Source: Leifsonia sp. ZF2019 (GTDB taxonomy: Bacteria > Actinomycetota > Actinomycetes > Actinomycetales > Microbacteriaceae). From it: 64,000 bases of DNA. Both the position numbers and the translations under genes were made by a program. Of the stretch, positions 55,902 through 63,796 are shown one piece after another. Position 1 is the stretch's first letter. The number at the start of each line of letters is the position of its first letter. The notes beneath the pieces are model-generated. The model saw only the letters and a list, made by a program, of their open reading frames with translations, was not told the DNA's origin and ran no database searches. Location of the stretch: assembly GCF_019924635.1 (NCBI RefSeq), contig NZ_CP065037.1, positions 3,410,001-3,474,000 of the forward strand, read 5' to 3'.

Positions 55902-56936
55902 TCAGGTGACGACTTCGCTCGCGCCGGACCGAAGCGACCGCTCGACGGCGAACAGCACCCTGTTGACCTGGATGCCGGCCGCGAGGGGAGTCTCCGGGCT
56001 GCGCCCCGACCTCAGGTCGGCGAGATACCGTCGCGTCATCCAGGCGGGCGCCCCGCTGTCGATGCCGTCGAATGCCCCGCCGAGCATGCCGACAGTCGTG
56101 TGGCGGTCCTGGAAGACCTGCACTCCGCTGCGCCCGATGTCGGTCAGGGCGGAGCCCTGCGTTCCGACGAGCTCGTAGGTGAAATCCACGGGCGCCGGGT
56201 GGCTCTCCGGCAGGACCCACGCCGAGGTGAGGGAGGCGGTGGAACCGTCGGTCAGCTCGGCCAGCACGTGGACGACATCCCAGGTGTCGATTCCGCGACC
56301 GGCCAGGACGCCCCGGGTGCCCCGTGCGAAGACCGTGCGGATGTCTGCGCCGCCGATCCACTGGACGAGGTCGACCGTGTGGGGCATGAGGAACCACAAC
56401 GGCGAGCTCTTCGCGGCCCAGGAGAGCATGCGCTGCGGCACCGAGTAGGTGTTGCTCAGCCGGGCGGCCTGGAAGATCGGCGCCCCGGTCTGGCCGGCCT
56501 CCACGCTCTGGCGGATCGTGAGGAACGGAGTGTTCCAGCGGTTCTCGAAGGCCACCATGCAGTAGACGCCCGCCCGCGCGACCGCGTCGTCGATCCGTGC
56601 GGTGTCCTCCGGCGTGGTCGCCACCGGCTTTTCGAGCATGAGTGCAGCGCCGCGGTTCACCAGCTCCGTCACGGCATCGGCGTGAAGGAAATCGGGTGTG
56701 GCGATGATCGCGGAGTTCGGGTCGGCCTCCGCGTACGCGTCTGCGATGCTCCGCCACACCGGGAACGGCTGCCCGTCGATGATCGCAGTCGCCCCCTGCG
56801 GCAGAGCGGGGTCGACGAATCCGACCAGCTCGGCCTGCGGCTCCGTCGCGACGACATGGGCGAACATGCGGCCGCGCAGCCCCGCACCGACGATCAGCAC
56901 CCGGGGGTGCATCGCACCCATGGACAGTCCGCTCAT
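55902..56936 (-). CDS. Gfo/Idh/MocA-family oxidoreductase
   Basis: The N-terminal Rossmann fold (LIVGAGLRGRMFAHVVA) and the family motif EKP in LMLEKPVATTPED are present. The C-terminal part has VWWLMPHTVDL-like sequence (PLWFLMPHTVDLVQWIG), where His/Asp often act in sugar oxidation. The length of 344 residues fits. It follows murQ by 10 bp on the same strand, so it probably acts on an amino-sugar or anhydro-sugar from peptidoglycan; the exact substrate is unknown. ATG 56936 gives MSGLSMGAMHPRVLI; ATG 56912 (MHPRVLI) is possible. Confidence 0.85.
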   Translation of the reverse strand: MSGLSMGAMHPRVLIVGAGLRGRMFAHVVATEPQAELVGFVDPALPQGATAIIDGQPFPVWRSIADAYAEADPNSAIIATPDFLHADAVTELVNRGAALMLEKPVATTPEDTARIDDAVARAGVYCMVAFENRWNTPFLTIRQSVEAGQTGAPIFQAARLSNTYSVPQRMLSWAAKSSPLWFLMPHTVDLVQWIGGADIRTVFARGTRGVLAGRGIDTWDVVHVLAELTDGSTASLTSAWVLPESHPAPVDFTYELVGTQGSALTDIGRSGVQVFQDRHTTVGMLGGAFDGIDSGAPAWMTRRYLADLRSGRSPETPLAAGIQVNRVLFAVERSLRSGASEVVT

Positions 56937-56946
56937 CTCCACGCCC

Positions 56947-57888
56947 TCACGCGCCGGCGAGCGCCGTACGCAGGCTGTCGCTGGACTCGACGAGCTCCGC
57001 CGCATCCTCCGGGCTGAGGTCGCGCAGGAGCATGAGGACCGCGACCTGTACCGAGCCGCCTCCGCCCTCGAGCGCCGCGGCCGCCTCGTCTGCGGTGCAT
57101 CCGGTGATGAACATCACGATGCGCTCGGCGCGCACACGCAGCTTCTCGTTCGTCGCGCGGAGGTCGACCATGATGTTGCCGTAGGTCTTGCCCAGCCGGA
57201 CCATCGTCACGGTGGAGATCATGTTGAGGACCAGCTTCTGAGCGGTCCCGGCTTTCAGGCGCGTCGATCCGGCGATGAACTCCGGACCCACCACGACCTC
57301 GATGACGTGGTCCGCCCCGCGCCCGATCGCCGAATCCCGGTTGCACGCGACCGCGACGGTCAGCGCTCCCGCCGACCGTGCGAACTCCAGCGCACCGGAG
57401 ACGAAGGGAGTGCGGCCGGAGGCGGAGAGGCCCACGACCGAGTCGAGCGGTGTCACGTCGATGGCCGCCATCGCCGCGGCGCCGCCGTCGCGATCGTCTT
57501 CCGCGTCCTCGACGGCCGTGCGGATGGCGGCCTCCCCTCCGGCGATGACGCCCACGACGCGGGACGGGTCGACATCGAACGTGGGCGGGCACTCGCTGGC
57601 ATCGACGACCCCCAGCCGCCCCGCCGTTCCGGCGCCGACATAGATCAGCCGCCCGCCGGCCCGCATCCGCGCGGCGATGTCGTCGATGGCCGCCGCGACC
57701 TGGGGGAGCACCTGGCGCACGGCTGCGGGCACCTCGCTGTCGTTCTCGTTCATGAGCGAGAGCAGTCGCGAGGTCTCGAAAGTGTCGAGGTCGCCCAGGT
57801 CGGACGCCACGATCTCGGTCGTCAGTGCGTCCAGCTCGCGGTGCAGGACGTCGCGTGGGCGTCCGGTGAGGTCGGTCAGTCTAGACAC
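56947..57888 (-). CDS. murQ: N-acetylmuramic acid 6-phosphate etherase
   Basis: The enzyme cleaves the lactyl ether of MurNAc-6-phosphate to give GlcNAc-6-phosphate, a peptidoglycan recycling step. The SIS domain has GRLIYVGAGTAGRLGVVDAS with catalytic ECPPTF, GLSASGRTPFVSGAL, and the signature MVDLRATNEKLRVRAERI. GTG 57888 gives VSRLTDLTGRPRDVL, the normal start of the family. A kinase supplying MurNAc-6-phosphate is not in the window. It heads a minus-strand unit with the oxidoreductase, divergent from rpiR. Confidence 0.97.
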   Translation of the reverse strand: MSRLTDLTGRPRDVLHRELDALTTEIVASDLGDLDTFETSRLLSLMNENDSEVPAAVRQVLPQVAAAIDDIAARMRAGGRLIYVGAGTAGRLGVVDASECPPTFDVDPSRVVGVIAGGEAAIRTAVEDAEDDRDGGAAAMAAIDVTPLDSVVGLSASGRTPFVSGALEFARSAGALTVAVACNRDSAIGRGADHVIEVVVGPEFIAGSTRLKAGTAQKLVLNMISTVTMVRLGKTYGNIMVDLRATNEKLRVRAERIVMFITGCTADEAAAALEGGGGSVQVAVLMLLRDLSPEDAAELVESSDSLRTALAGA

Positions 57889-58076
57889 GGATGGCTTACC
57901 TTTCGTGAGGCAGGTCGGAGCGGAGGGTGAGAGCCGCCGCACGGTCGATGGCGGCGCCGAGCGGTCGCCGCGGTGGAGGCCAGCCCTCGCGCGCGGGGCG
58001 CGGTGATGAGACCGGTCAGGAAACGCGGTCCGGCTTCTGGGCTCACTGAGGTCCTCCACGGTTAGGATGAAGACAA

Positions 58077-58104
58077 ATTACAGCAACGGAAGCCAGCAAG
58101 TAAA
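58077..58104 (-). promoter_or_regulatory. murQ promoter
   Basis: Read on the minus strand, -35 TTTACT (58099-58104) and -10 TGTAAT (58077-58082) are separated by 16 bp. The start site would lie near 58070, giving an untranslated leader of about 180 bases. The -35 overlaps the shared operator. Confidence 0.55.
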
Positions 58105-58119
58105 TGATTGACAGATTTT
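58102..58119. promoter_or_regulatory. candidate RpiR operator in the murQ/rpiR gap
   Basis: AAATGATTGACAGATTTT is a partly palindromic site centred on TTGACA that recurs twice ahead of the GNAT/ABC genes (60339-60360 and 60371-60386). It touches the -35 box of murQ on one side and contains that of rpiR. Binding by the local RpiR protein is inferred from position and repetition. Confidence 0.6.
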
Positions 58120-58137
58120 GCCCGATCTCAGTACTGT
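58108..58137 (+). promoter_or_regulatory. rpiR promoter
   Basis: A perfect -35 TTGACA (58108-58113), an 18-bp spacer and -10 TACTGT (58132-58137), 30 bases before the GTG start. The -35 is inside the candidate operator, consistent with repression. Confidence 0.65.
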
Positions 58138-58167
58138 GACACGACGACGAGGTGGGAAGGAGGACAC

Positions 58168-59073
58168 GTGGCACTGAGCGACAACGTCACTAGTGTTCTC
58201 ACCGTGAGTATTCAGACGAGCATCCAGTCTCACGTCGACTCGTTCCCGCCCACCATGCGACGCGTGGCGGATGTCATCCTCGAGCGCCCGCAGATCGTGA
58301 TGGAGAACACGATCAGCGAGCTCGCGCGGGCCTGCGACACCTCCGAGGCGTCCATCGTGCGATTCTGCCGAGCCCTGGGCTTCACGGGCTATCCGCAGCT
58401 CAAGCTCCAGCTGGCGGCCGAACTGGCCAAAGAGTCAGCGGAGTTCGGCGGCAACGGAGACGGAGCCTACGGGGCGGACATCAGCCCGTCGGACACCCTC
58501 GCGGAGATGGTCGCCAAGATCGCCGGCAGCGAGATCCTCGGCATCCGGGAGACAGCGGACAGTCTCGACATCAAGGTCCTCCAACGGGTGATCCGCAAAC
58601 TGGAGCGGGCGAAGCGCGTGGTGCTGTTCGGTGTCGGCGCGAGCAACGCCGGCGCACAGGATCTCGCACAGAAGCTGCTCAGGATCGGGCACGTCGCGCT
58701 CGCCTTCCATGACGCCCACGATGCCCTGGTCTCCGCCGCGCTCGTGGAGCAGGGCGACGTGGCGATCGGCTTCTCCCACAACGGGCGCACCCGCGAGACC
58801 ATGGCCTTCCTGAGTGCGGCTCGACGCAATGGTGCACACACGGTCGCCGTCACGAACGTCCCGGACTCGCCGCTCGCCGAGCAGGCGGAGAGCGTCCTGC
58901 GCACAGCCGTGCGCGAGACGACCTTCCGCTCCGGCGCGATGGCCAGCAGGATCGCCCAGCTCACGATCATCGACTACTTGTTCGTCGGGGTGGCCCGTGG
59001 TCGCTACGACCGCACCGTTCAGGCGCTCAAGAGCACGTACGAAATCGTCAAGGAACTCCGCGACGACAGCTGA
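58168..59073 (+). CDS. RpiR-family regulator of amino-sugar use
   Basis: The N-terminal HTH (SHVDSFPPTMRRVADVILER; TISELARACDTSEASIVRFC) and C-terminal SIS sugar-phosphate-binding domain (VVLFGVGASNAGAQDLAQKL, AIGFSHNGRTRETM) are the two standard parts. GTG 58168 is chosen for AAGGAGG 7 bases upstream; an in-frame ATG at 58108 would fall inside the promoter. With murQ, NamZ and an ABC importer around it, it is a MurR-like regulator sensing MurNAc-6-phosphate or a related sugar phosphate, by inference. It starts the transcript with namZ. Confidence 0.9.
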   Translation: MALSDNVTSVLTVSIQTSIQSHVDSFPPTMRRVADVILERPQIVMENTISELARACDTSEASIVRFCRALGFTGYPQLKLQLAAELAKESAEFGGNGDGAYGADISPSDTLAEMVAKIAGSEILGIRETADSLDIKVLQRVIRKLERAKRVVLFGVGASNAGAQDLAQKLLRIGHVALAFHDAHDALVSAALVEQGDVAIGFSHNGRTRETMAFLSAARRNGAHTVAVTNVPDSPLAEQAESVLRTAVRETTFRSGAMASRIAQLTIIDYLFVGVARGRYDRTVQALKSTYEIVKELRDDS

Positions 59074-59132
59074 GCGCCGTCGCGTCCTGTGCCCTCCGCG
59101 CGGGTCTTGGCGGCGCAGGACGAAAGAGGATC

Positions 59133-60329
59133 ATGACCCGCACCAGGACGGGCGCGGAGCGCGCCGCTGACGACATCCGACTGCTCGGCGACGGCAGGAT
59201 CGGGCTCCTGACGAACTTCACCGGGACGATGCCGGACCTGGGCCGCACGTCGGACGCGCTGGTCTCGGCAGGTGCTCCGATCAGCGTTCTGTTCGGTCCG
59301 GAGCACGGTCTGAACGGATCGGTGCAGGCGGGAGAGACCGAGTCCGAGTCGCACGATCCGCGCACCGACCTCCCGATCGTCGAGACCTATCTGAAGTCCG
59401 GAGCCGAGCTCGACCGAGTGTTCCAGGAGTCGGGCGTCTCCACCGTCGTCTTCGACATGCAAGACCTCGGCGTCCGCTATTACACGTACATCTGGACTCT
59501 CTACGACGCTCTGGAGAGCGCCGCGCGGACAGGGATGCGCTTCGTCGTCCTCGATCGTCCGAACCCGCTCGGCGGCCTTCGCGCGGAGGGTCCCGGCCTT
59601 CCTGATGCCGCGTTCTCGAGCTTCGTCGGTCGCAGCGACATCAACCAGCGCCACGGGCTGACGGCAGGAGAACTCGCGCGGCTGTTCGCGTCCCGGGACC
59701 TCGCCGGCCGCGGTCTGACGGTGGACCTGCACGTGGTGGAGGCCGAAGGGTGGAATCCGGGCGGCGGCTTCGACAGCACCGGACTGCCGTGGGTGCCGCC
59801 GTCGCCGAACATGCCGACCCTCGACACGGCGTTCGCGTTCTGCGGCACCGGCATCTTCGAGGGAACGAACGTGAGCGAGGGGCGCGGGACCACGCGCCCG
59901 TTCGAAATGCTGGGCGCTCCCTACATCGACGGCCGCCTTGCGACCCGGCTCCGCGAGTCGGACGTGGCCGGGGTCCTGTTCCGCGACGTGTGGTTCGCGC
60001 CGACGTTCCACAAGTACGCCGGCTCGACGGTGCGCGGCGTACAGCTGCACGTGACCGACCGCGACGCGTTCCGTCCGGTCGCGACGGGGCTGGCGGTCCT
60101 CGATGCGATCGCCGAGCTGTATCCGGACGAGTTCCGGTTCCTGCCGCCGGGAGAGCGTCTGGACGGGCCGGATCGCCGGCACGCCATCGATCTGCTCTGG
60201 GGTTCCGACGAGTTGCGCAGGACGGTGGAGTCGGGGCTGCCGGCGAGCGGGCTCGTCGGCCCGGCCGCTCACGTGACAGAGCTCTACGGGCCCGACGTGC
60301 TGCTCTATCCACGTGTTTCCGCCGTGTAA
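59133..60329 (+). CDS. namZ: DUF1343/NamZ-type exo-beta-N-acetylmuramidase
   Basis: Family motifs are LFGPEHGLNG near residue 52, VVFDMQDLGVRYYTYIWTL near 110, FVVLDRPNPLGG near 142, GRSDINQRHGLTAGELARLF and the late NVSEGRGTTRPFEMLGAP. Known DUF1343 members remove terminal MurNAc from peptidoglycan fragments. GAAAGAGG precedes ATG 59133, and the start MTRTRTGAERAADDIRL shows no signal peptide, unlike secreted members, so this copy may act inside the cell on imported fragments (inference). It is 59 bp after rpiR. Confidence 0.85.
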   Translation: MTRTRTGAERAADDIRLLGDGRIGLLTNFTGTMPDLGRTSDALVSAGAPISVLFGPEHGLNGSVQAGETESESHDPRTDLPIVETYLKSGAELDRVFQESGVSTVVFDMQDLGVRYYTYIWTLYDALESAARTGMRFVVLDRPNPLGGLRAEGPGLPDAAFSSFVGRSDINQRHGLTAGELARLFASRDLAGRGLTVDLHVVEAEGWNPGGGFDSTGLPWVPPSPNMPTLDTAFAFCGTGIFEGTNVSEGRGTTRPFEMLGAPYIDGRLATRLRESDVAGVLFRDVWFAPTFHKYAGSTVRGVQLHVTDRDAFRPVATGLAVLDAIAELYPDEFRFLPPGERLDGPDRRHAIDLLWGSDELRRTVESGLPASGLVGPAAHVTELYGPDVLLYPRVSAV

Positions 60330-60338
60330 CGGGCACGT

Positions 60339-60386
60339 AAATGATTGCCAAGAATCTTTTCCTGGCTGAAAATGCTTGACAGCATT
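60339..60386 (+). promoter_or_regulatory. twin operator motifs ahead of the GNAT/ABC unit
   Basis: AAATGATTGCCAAGAATCTT (from 60339, with GATT/AATC arms) and AATGCTTGACAGCATT (60371-60386, perfect AATGC..GCATT palindrome) repeat the motif found at 58102. The second contains the -35 box. Two copies suggest cooperative binding by the RpiR protein. Confidence 0.6.
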
Positions 60387-60405
60387 GTTCCTATGAAGGT
60401 AATTT
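60376..60405 (+). promoter_or_regulatory. promoter of the GNAT/ABC transporter unit
   Basis: -35 TTGACA (60376-60381), an 18-bp spacer and -10 TAATTT (60400-60405), the same geometry as the rpiR promoter. It lies 50 bases before the GNAT start at 60455. Confidence 0.6.
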
Positions 60406-60454
60406 CGACCGCACCGACATCCAGCACCACAGCGAAGTGAGCGCGAGGAGAGCC

Positions 60455-61429
60455 ATGCTGCAGACCACTACGACACCCACGATCCGTTCGTTCCGCACCG
60501 GCGACGGTCCCCGGATCGCCGAGGCCTGGACGCGTTCGGCGCCCGCCGACGGGATCACCGAGTCGCGGTTCCGCGACATGTTCCTGCTGGACAGGAACTT
60601 CGACTCCGACGGCCTGACGATCGCCGAGCAGAACGGCGAGATCGTCGGAGCCGCGTACGGCGTCCGCCGGCTGATCGCGGCCGACGGCGCGGACCTCGAG
60701 CGGGGCTCGGGCTGGATCCCGTTCTTCTTCGTCGTGCCGGAGGCGCGTCGCTCGGGGATCGGCACGACGTTGCTCCGGCGCACGATGGGCTGGCTCGCGG
60801 AACAGGGCGCGACGACGGCGTATTTCTCGTCGTACACCCCCAACTACTTCCTCCCCGGCCTCGATGGCGAGCGCTACCCCGACGCGCAGCGGCTCCTCGC
60901 CTCGCTCGGCTTCACGACGCAGTACGAGTCGGTCGCCATGGACCGGACCTTGAACGACTACGCGATGCCGGAGCGCATCCGGGAGCGGGCCGATGCACTG
61001 GTCGCTGCCGGATGGCGCTTCGGGTCGCCGACCGGGGATGACCTGCCGGAGCTGATCCGCATCGCAGGCACCCGGTTCAACCCCGACTGGGCGCGCGGCA
61101 TCCGCGAGGGTGTGCTGGGCGGCCTGCCGCTGGAACGGATCATCACGGTCCGCGACCCGCAGGGCAGGATGCTCGGCTGGGCGATGCACGGCACGTACGA
61201 GAACGTGCTCGAGCGCTTCGGCCCGTTCGGTGTCCTTCCCGAGAGCCGGGGGACCGGCCTCGGTGAGATCCTCCTCCACCTCACGCTGGAACGGATGCGG
61301 GCGCTCGGCGCGCACAGCGCCTGGTTCCTGTGGACGGAGGAGACCTCGCCCGCCGGCCACCTGTACCTCAAGACCGGCTTCAGCGTCACCCGCACCTTCG
61401 CGATCCTGCACGCGCCGCTCGCTGGCTGA
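60455..61429 (+). CDS. two-domain GNAT N-acetyltransferase in the salvage island
   Basis: The 324-residue protein carries two GNAT modules. The first (about 10-150) has the acetyl-CoA loop VPEARRSGIGTTLLRRTMGW; the second (about 165-320) has LPESRGTGLGEILLHLTLER and a typical end YLKTGFSVTRTF. GAGGAG precedes the ATG. It begins the transcript that continues with the ABC importer, so its acceptor is probably an amino sugar or peptide from muropeptides. That is inference; such double GNATs also modify antibiotics. Confidence 0.8.
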   Translation: MLQTTTTPTIRSFRTGDGPRIAEAWTRSAPADGITESRFRDMFLLDRNFDSDGLTIAEQNGEIVGAAYGVRRLIAADGADLERGSGWIPFFFVVPEARRSGIGTTLLRRTMGWLAEQGATTAYFSSYTPNYFLPGLDGERYPDAQRLLASLGFTTQYESVAMDRTLNDYAMPERIRERADALVAAGWRFGSPTGDDLPELIRIAGTRFNPDWARGIREGVLGGLPLERIITVRDPQGRMLGWAMHGTYENVLERFGPFGVLPESRGTGLGEILLHLTLERMRALGAHSAWFLWTEETSPAGHLYLKTGFSVTRTFAILHAPLAG

Positions 61430-61458
61430 GCGGCCACGACATCACCGAGAGGAAGACC

Positions 61459-62754
61459 ATGAGAACAGCACCGTCCCGCCGCCGGCTCGTCACCGCCGCG
61501 GCCGTCGCCGCGGCGACCGCACTCGTCATGACCGGCTGCAGCGGAGGCTCCAGCGGCGACGACAACGGGAAGGTCACCCTGACCTTCCTCAGCCACTACG
61601 GCGACGAGCCCATGAAGAGCGGCATCAGCACGCTCATCGACCAGTGGAACTCGGAGCATCCCGACATCCAGGTCAAGCAGCAGACCGTCAAGTTCGACGA
61701 CCTGCTCACGACCCTCAACGTCCGCCAGACCGGCGGGCGCGGCGCGGACATCCTGAGCTCGTACGCGCTCTGGGGCGGTCAGCTGGCGGCCAACAACGTG
61801 CTGGACAAGCCGCCGGCGGACGTCGCCGAGGACATCAAGACGAACTACAGCTCTGCGGCCGCCGCGGCCGTGACCGGCGGCAACGGCCAGGTCTTCGGAT
61901 ACCCCACCGAGTTCAACACGTACGTCTTGTACTACAACAAGAAGATCCTCGCCGAGGCCGGGTACGACTCCGCGCCGACGGATTGGGCCCAGCTCAAGGA
62001 GGTGGCCGAGAAGACGACGAAGAAGGACTCCTCCGGCAACTACCAGGTCGAGGGCCTGTCGCTCATCCAGGACGGCGACAACCAGACCGCGCACCCCTTC
62101 CTCTCGCTGCTCGACGCGGCGGGCGGGAAGTTCCTGAAGCCGGACGGCAGCTCCGCCCTCGACAGCACGGCGAAGGCGACCATGGAGCTGGAGTCGGAGC
62201 TGGCCAAGAACGGCTCGACGACGACCTCGATCATGCCGACCAAGGCGTTCCCGGCGAACCAGGTGGCGATGGCCATCCAAGCGAGCTGGTGGATCGGCAG
62301 CCTCAAGAACCAGATGAAGGACGAGTACAAGAACGTCGGCACGGCGCCCGTCCCCGGCCCGAAGGCCGGCGAGCAGGGCTCACTCGCCTACGCGTTCTTC
62401 ACCGGTGTGAACGCCGGGAGCAAGCACAAGGAGCAGGCTTGGCAGTTCCTGACCTGGTTCAACTCCCACAAGAACAAGGAGGGGGTGACCGAGATGGGCG
62501 ACTTCCTCGCCTCGAACGGTCTGATCCCGCCGCGCAAGGCCGACGCCGACATCCTCGGCCCGAAGCTCCAGGCGGCCGACCCCAACCTCAAGCCGATCTA
62601 CGAGGCGGCCGGCTACGCGATGGCCGAGTCGAACGCGGCGAACGCCTACAAAGCGAAGACGTCTCTCCACAACGCCCTCGATCAGATCCTCGTGAACAAC
62701 GCACCGGTCAACCAGACGTTCAACGACCTGGTCGCCGAGATCAACCGCAAGTAA
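61459..62754 (+). CDS. sugar ABC transporter substrate-binding lipoprotein
   Basis: Signal peptide with lipobox MTGCS (Cys near residue 27), then a family 1 (MalE-like) binding fold: TLTFLSHYGDEPMKSGISTL, FNTYVLYYNKKILAEAG, and MAIQASWWIGSLKNQM near the hinge. The length of 431 residues fits. It starts 29 bp after the GNAT gene and precedes two MalF/MalG-type permeases. No ATPase gene is in the window; many actinobacteria share a single MsiK ATPase. The likely ligand is a MurNAc-containing sugar, judged from neighbours only. Confidence 0.95.
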   Translation: MRTAPSRRRLVTAAAVAAATALVMTGCSGGSSGDDNGKVTLTFLSHYGDEPMKSGISTLIDQWNSEHPDIQVKQQTVKFDDLLTTLNVRQTGGRGADILSSYALWGGQLAANNVLDKPPADVAEDIKTNYSSAAAAAVTGGNGQVFGYPTEFNTYVLYYNKKILAEAGYDSAPTDWAQLKEVAEKTTKKDSSGNYQVEGLSLIQDGDNQTAHPFLSLLDAAGGKFLKPDGSSALDSTAKATMELESELAKNGSTTTSIMPTKAFPANQVAMAIQASWWIGSLKNQMKDEYKNVGTAPVPGPKAGEQGSLAYAFFTGVNAGSKHKEQAWQFLTWFNSHKNKEGVTEMGDFLASNGLIPPRKADADILGPKLQAADPNLKPIYEAAGYAMAESNAANAYKAKTSLHNALDQILVNNAPVNQTFNDLVAEINRK

Positions 62755-62833
62755 CCCGACACGACCCTCGGGAGGGGCGGCGCCCCGCCGCCCCTCCCGC
62801 CCCGCGGAGGCAGCAGATGACAGGCACAGAACG

Positions 62834-63796
62834 ATGACCGGCACAGTCGCGACCCCCACCCGTGAAGCGGTGAGCGAGCTCGAGGCACCCAGGCCACGGA
62901 CCACGACGAGAAGTCGCCGCTTCCGCAGGGAGGGGCGTGCGGGATACCTGTTCCTCGCACCGTCGCTCCTGTTCTTCCTGGTCTTCCTGATCCTTCCGTC
63001 GTTCTTCGCGATCTTCCTGTCGCTCTCGAAGTGGGGCGGGTACGACCTCACGCAGATCCACTTCATCGGAGTCCAGAACTACACCGACATCCTCAACTTC
63101 AACAGCACCTTCGTCTCGCCGATCCTGGTGAACACGCTGGTGTTCGCGGCGCTGTCGGTCGTGCTCGCCGTCGCCGGATCGCTGATCGTCGCGCAGTGCA
63201 TCGAGCGGCTCAAGTTCCAGGGGTTCTGGCGCTTCCTCTACTTCCTCCCCGTCGTGGCCACCGTGGTGGCGATCGGCAACGTGTGGAAGATGATGTACCA
63301 GCCGTCCGGCCTCATCAACGGCCTGCTCAACGCGCTGCACATCAACTCGATCGGCTTCCTGTCCGATCCCAAGATCGCGCTGCCGTCGGTCGCCGTGGTG
63401 CAGGCGTGGGCATCCATCGGCGCGGCGGTGCTCATCCTGACCGCCGGCATCAAGGCGATCGACCGCAGCGTCTACGAAGCGGCCGAGCTCGACGGCGCGA
63501 ACAGCTGGAAGACGTTCTGGGGCATCACGCTGCCGCTGCTGCGCCCCTCCCTCGTGTTCGTCTTCATCACGCAGGTCATCGCCGGCCTGCAGTCGTTCGC
63601 CCTCATCATCGTGATGACCAAGGACGGCGGCCCGGTCAACTCCACGAACGTCGCAGCCTTCGAGATGTACCAGCAGGCCTTCAAGTTCGGCGCCTGGGGG
63701 ACGGCGAGCGCGATGGCCATGGTGCTGTTCGTGATCATCTTCATCATCACCCTGATCCAGCTCTGGGTCAGCCGACGAGCGGGAGACGACGACTGA
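62834..63796 (+). CDS. sugar ABC transporter permease (MalF type)
   Basis: The 320-residue protein has six transmembrane helices (first LFLAPSLLFFLVFLILPSFF near residue 40) and the EAA loop EAAELDGANSWKTFWGITLP near 220 that docks the ATPase. The charged N-terminus (RTTTRSRRFRREGRAGYL) is cytoplasmic. It lies 79 bp after the binding-protein gene and overlaps the next permease by TGATG, so both halves of the channel are co-translated. Confidence 0.95.
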   Translation: MTGTVATPTREAVSELEAPRPRTTTRSRRFRREGRAGYLFLAPSLLFFLVFLILPSFFAIFLSLSKWGGYDLTQIHFIGVQNYTDILNFNSTFVSPILVNTLVFAALSVVLAVAGSLIVAQCIERLKFQGFWRFLYFLPVVATVVAIGNVWKMMYQPSGLINGLLNALHINSIGFLSDPKIALPSVAVVQAWASIGAAVLILTAGIKAIDRSVYEAAELDGANSWKTFWGITLPLLRPSLVFVFITQVIAGLQSFALIIVMTKDGGPVNSTNVAAFEMYQQAFKFGAWGTASAMAMVLFVIIFIITLIQLWVSRRAGDDD

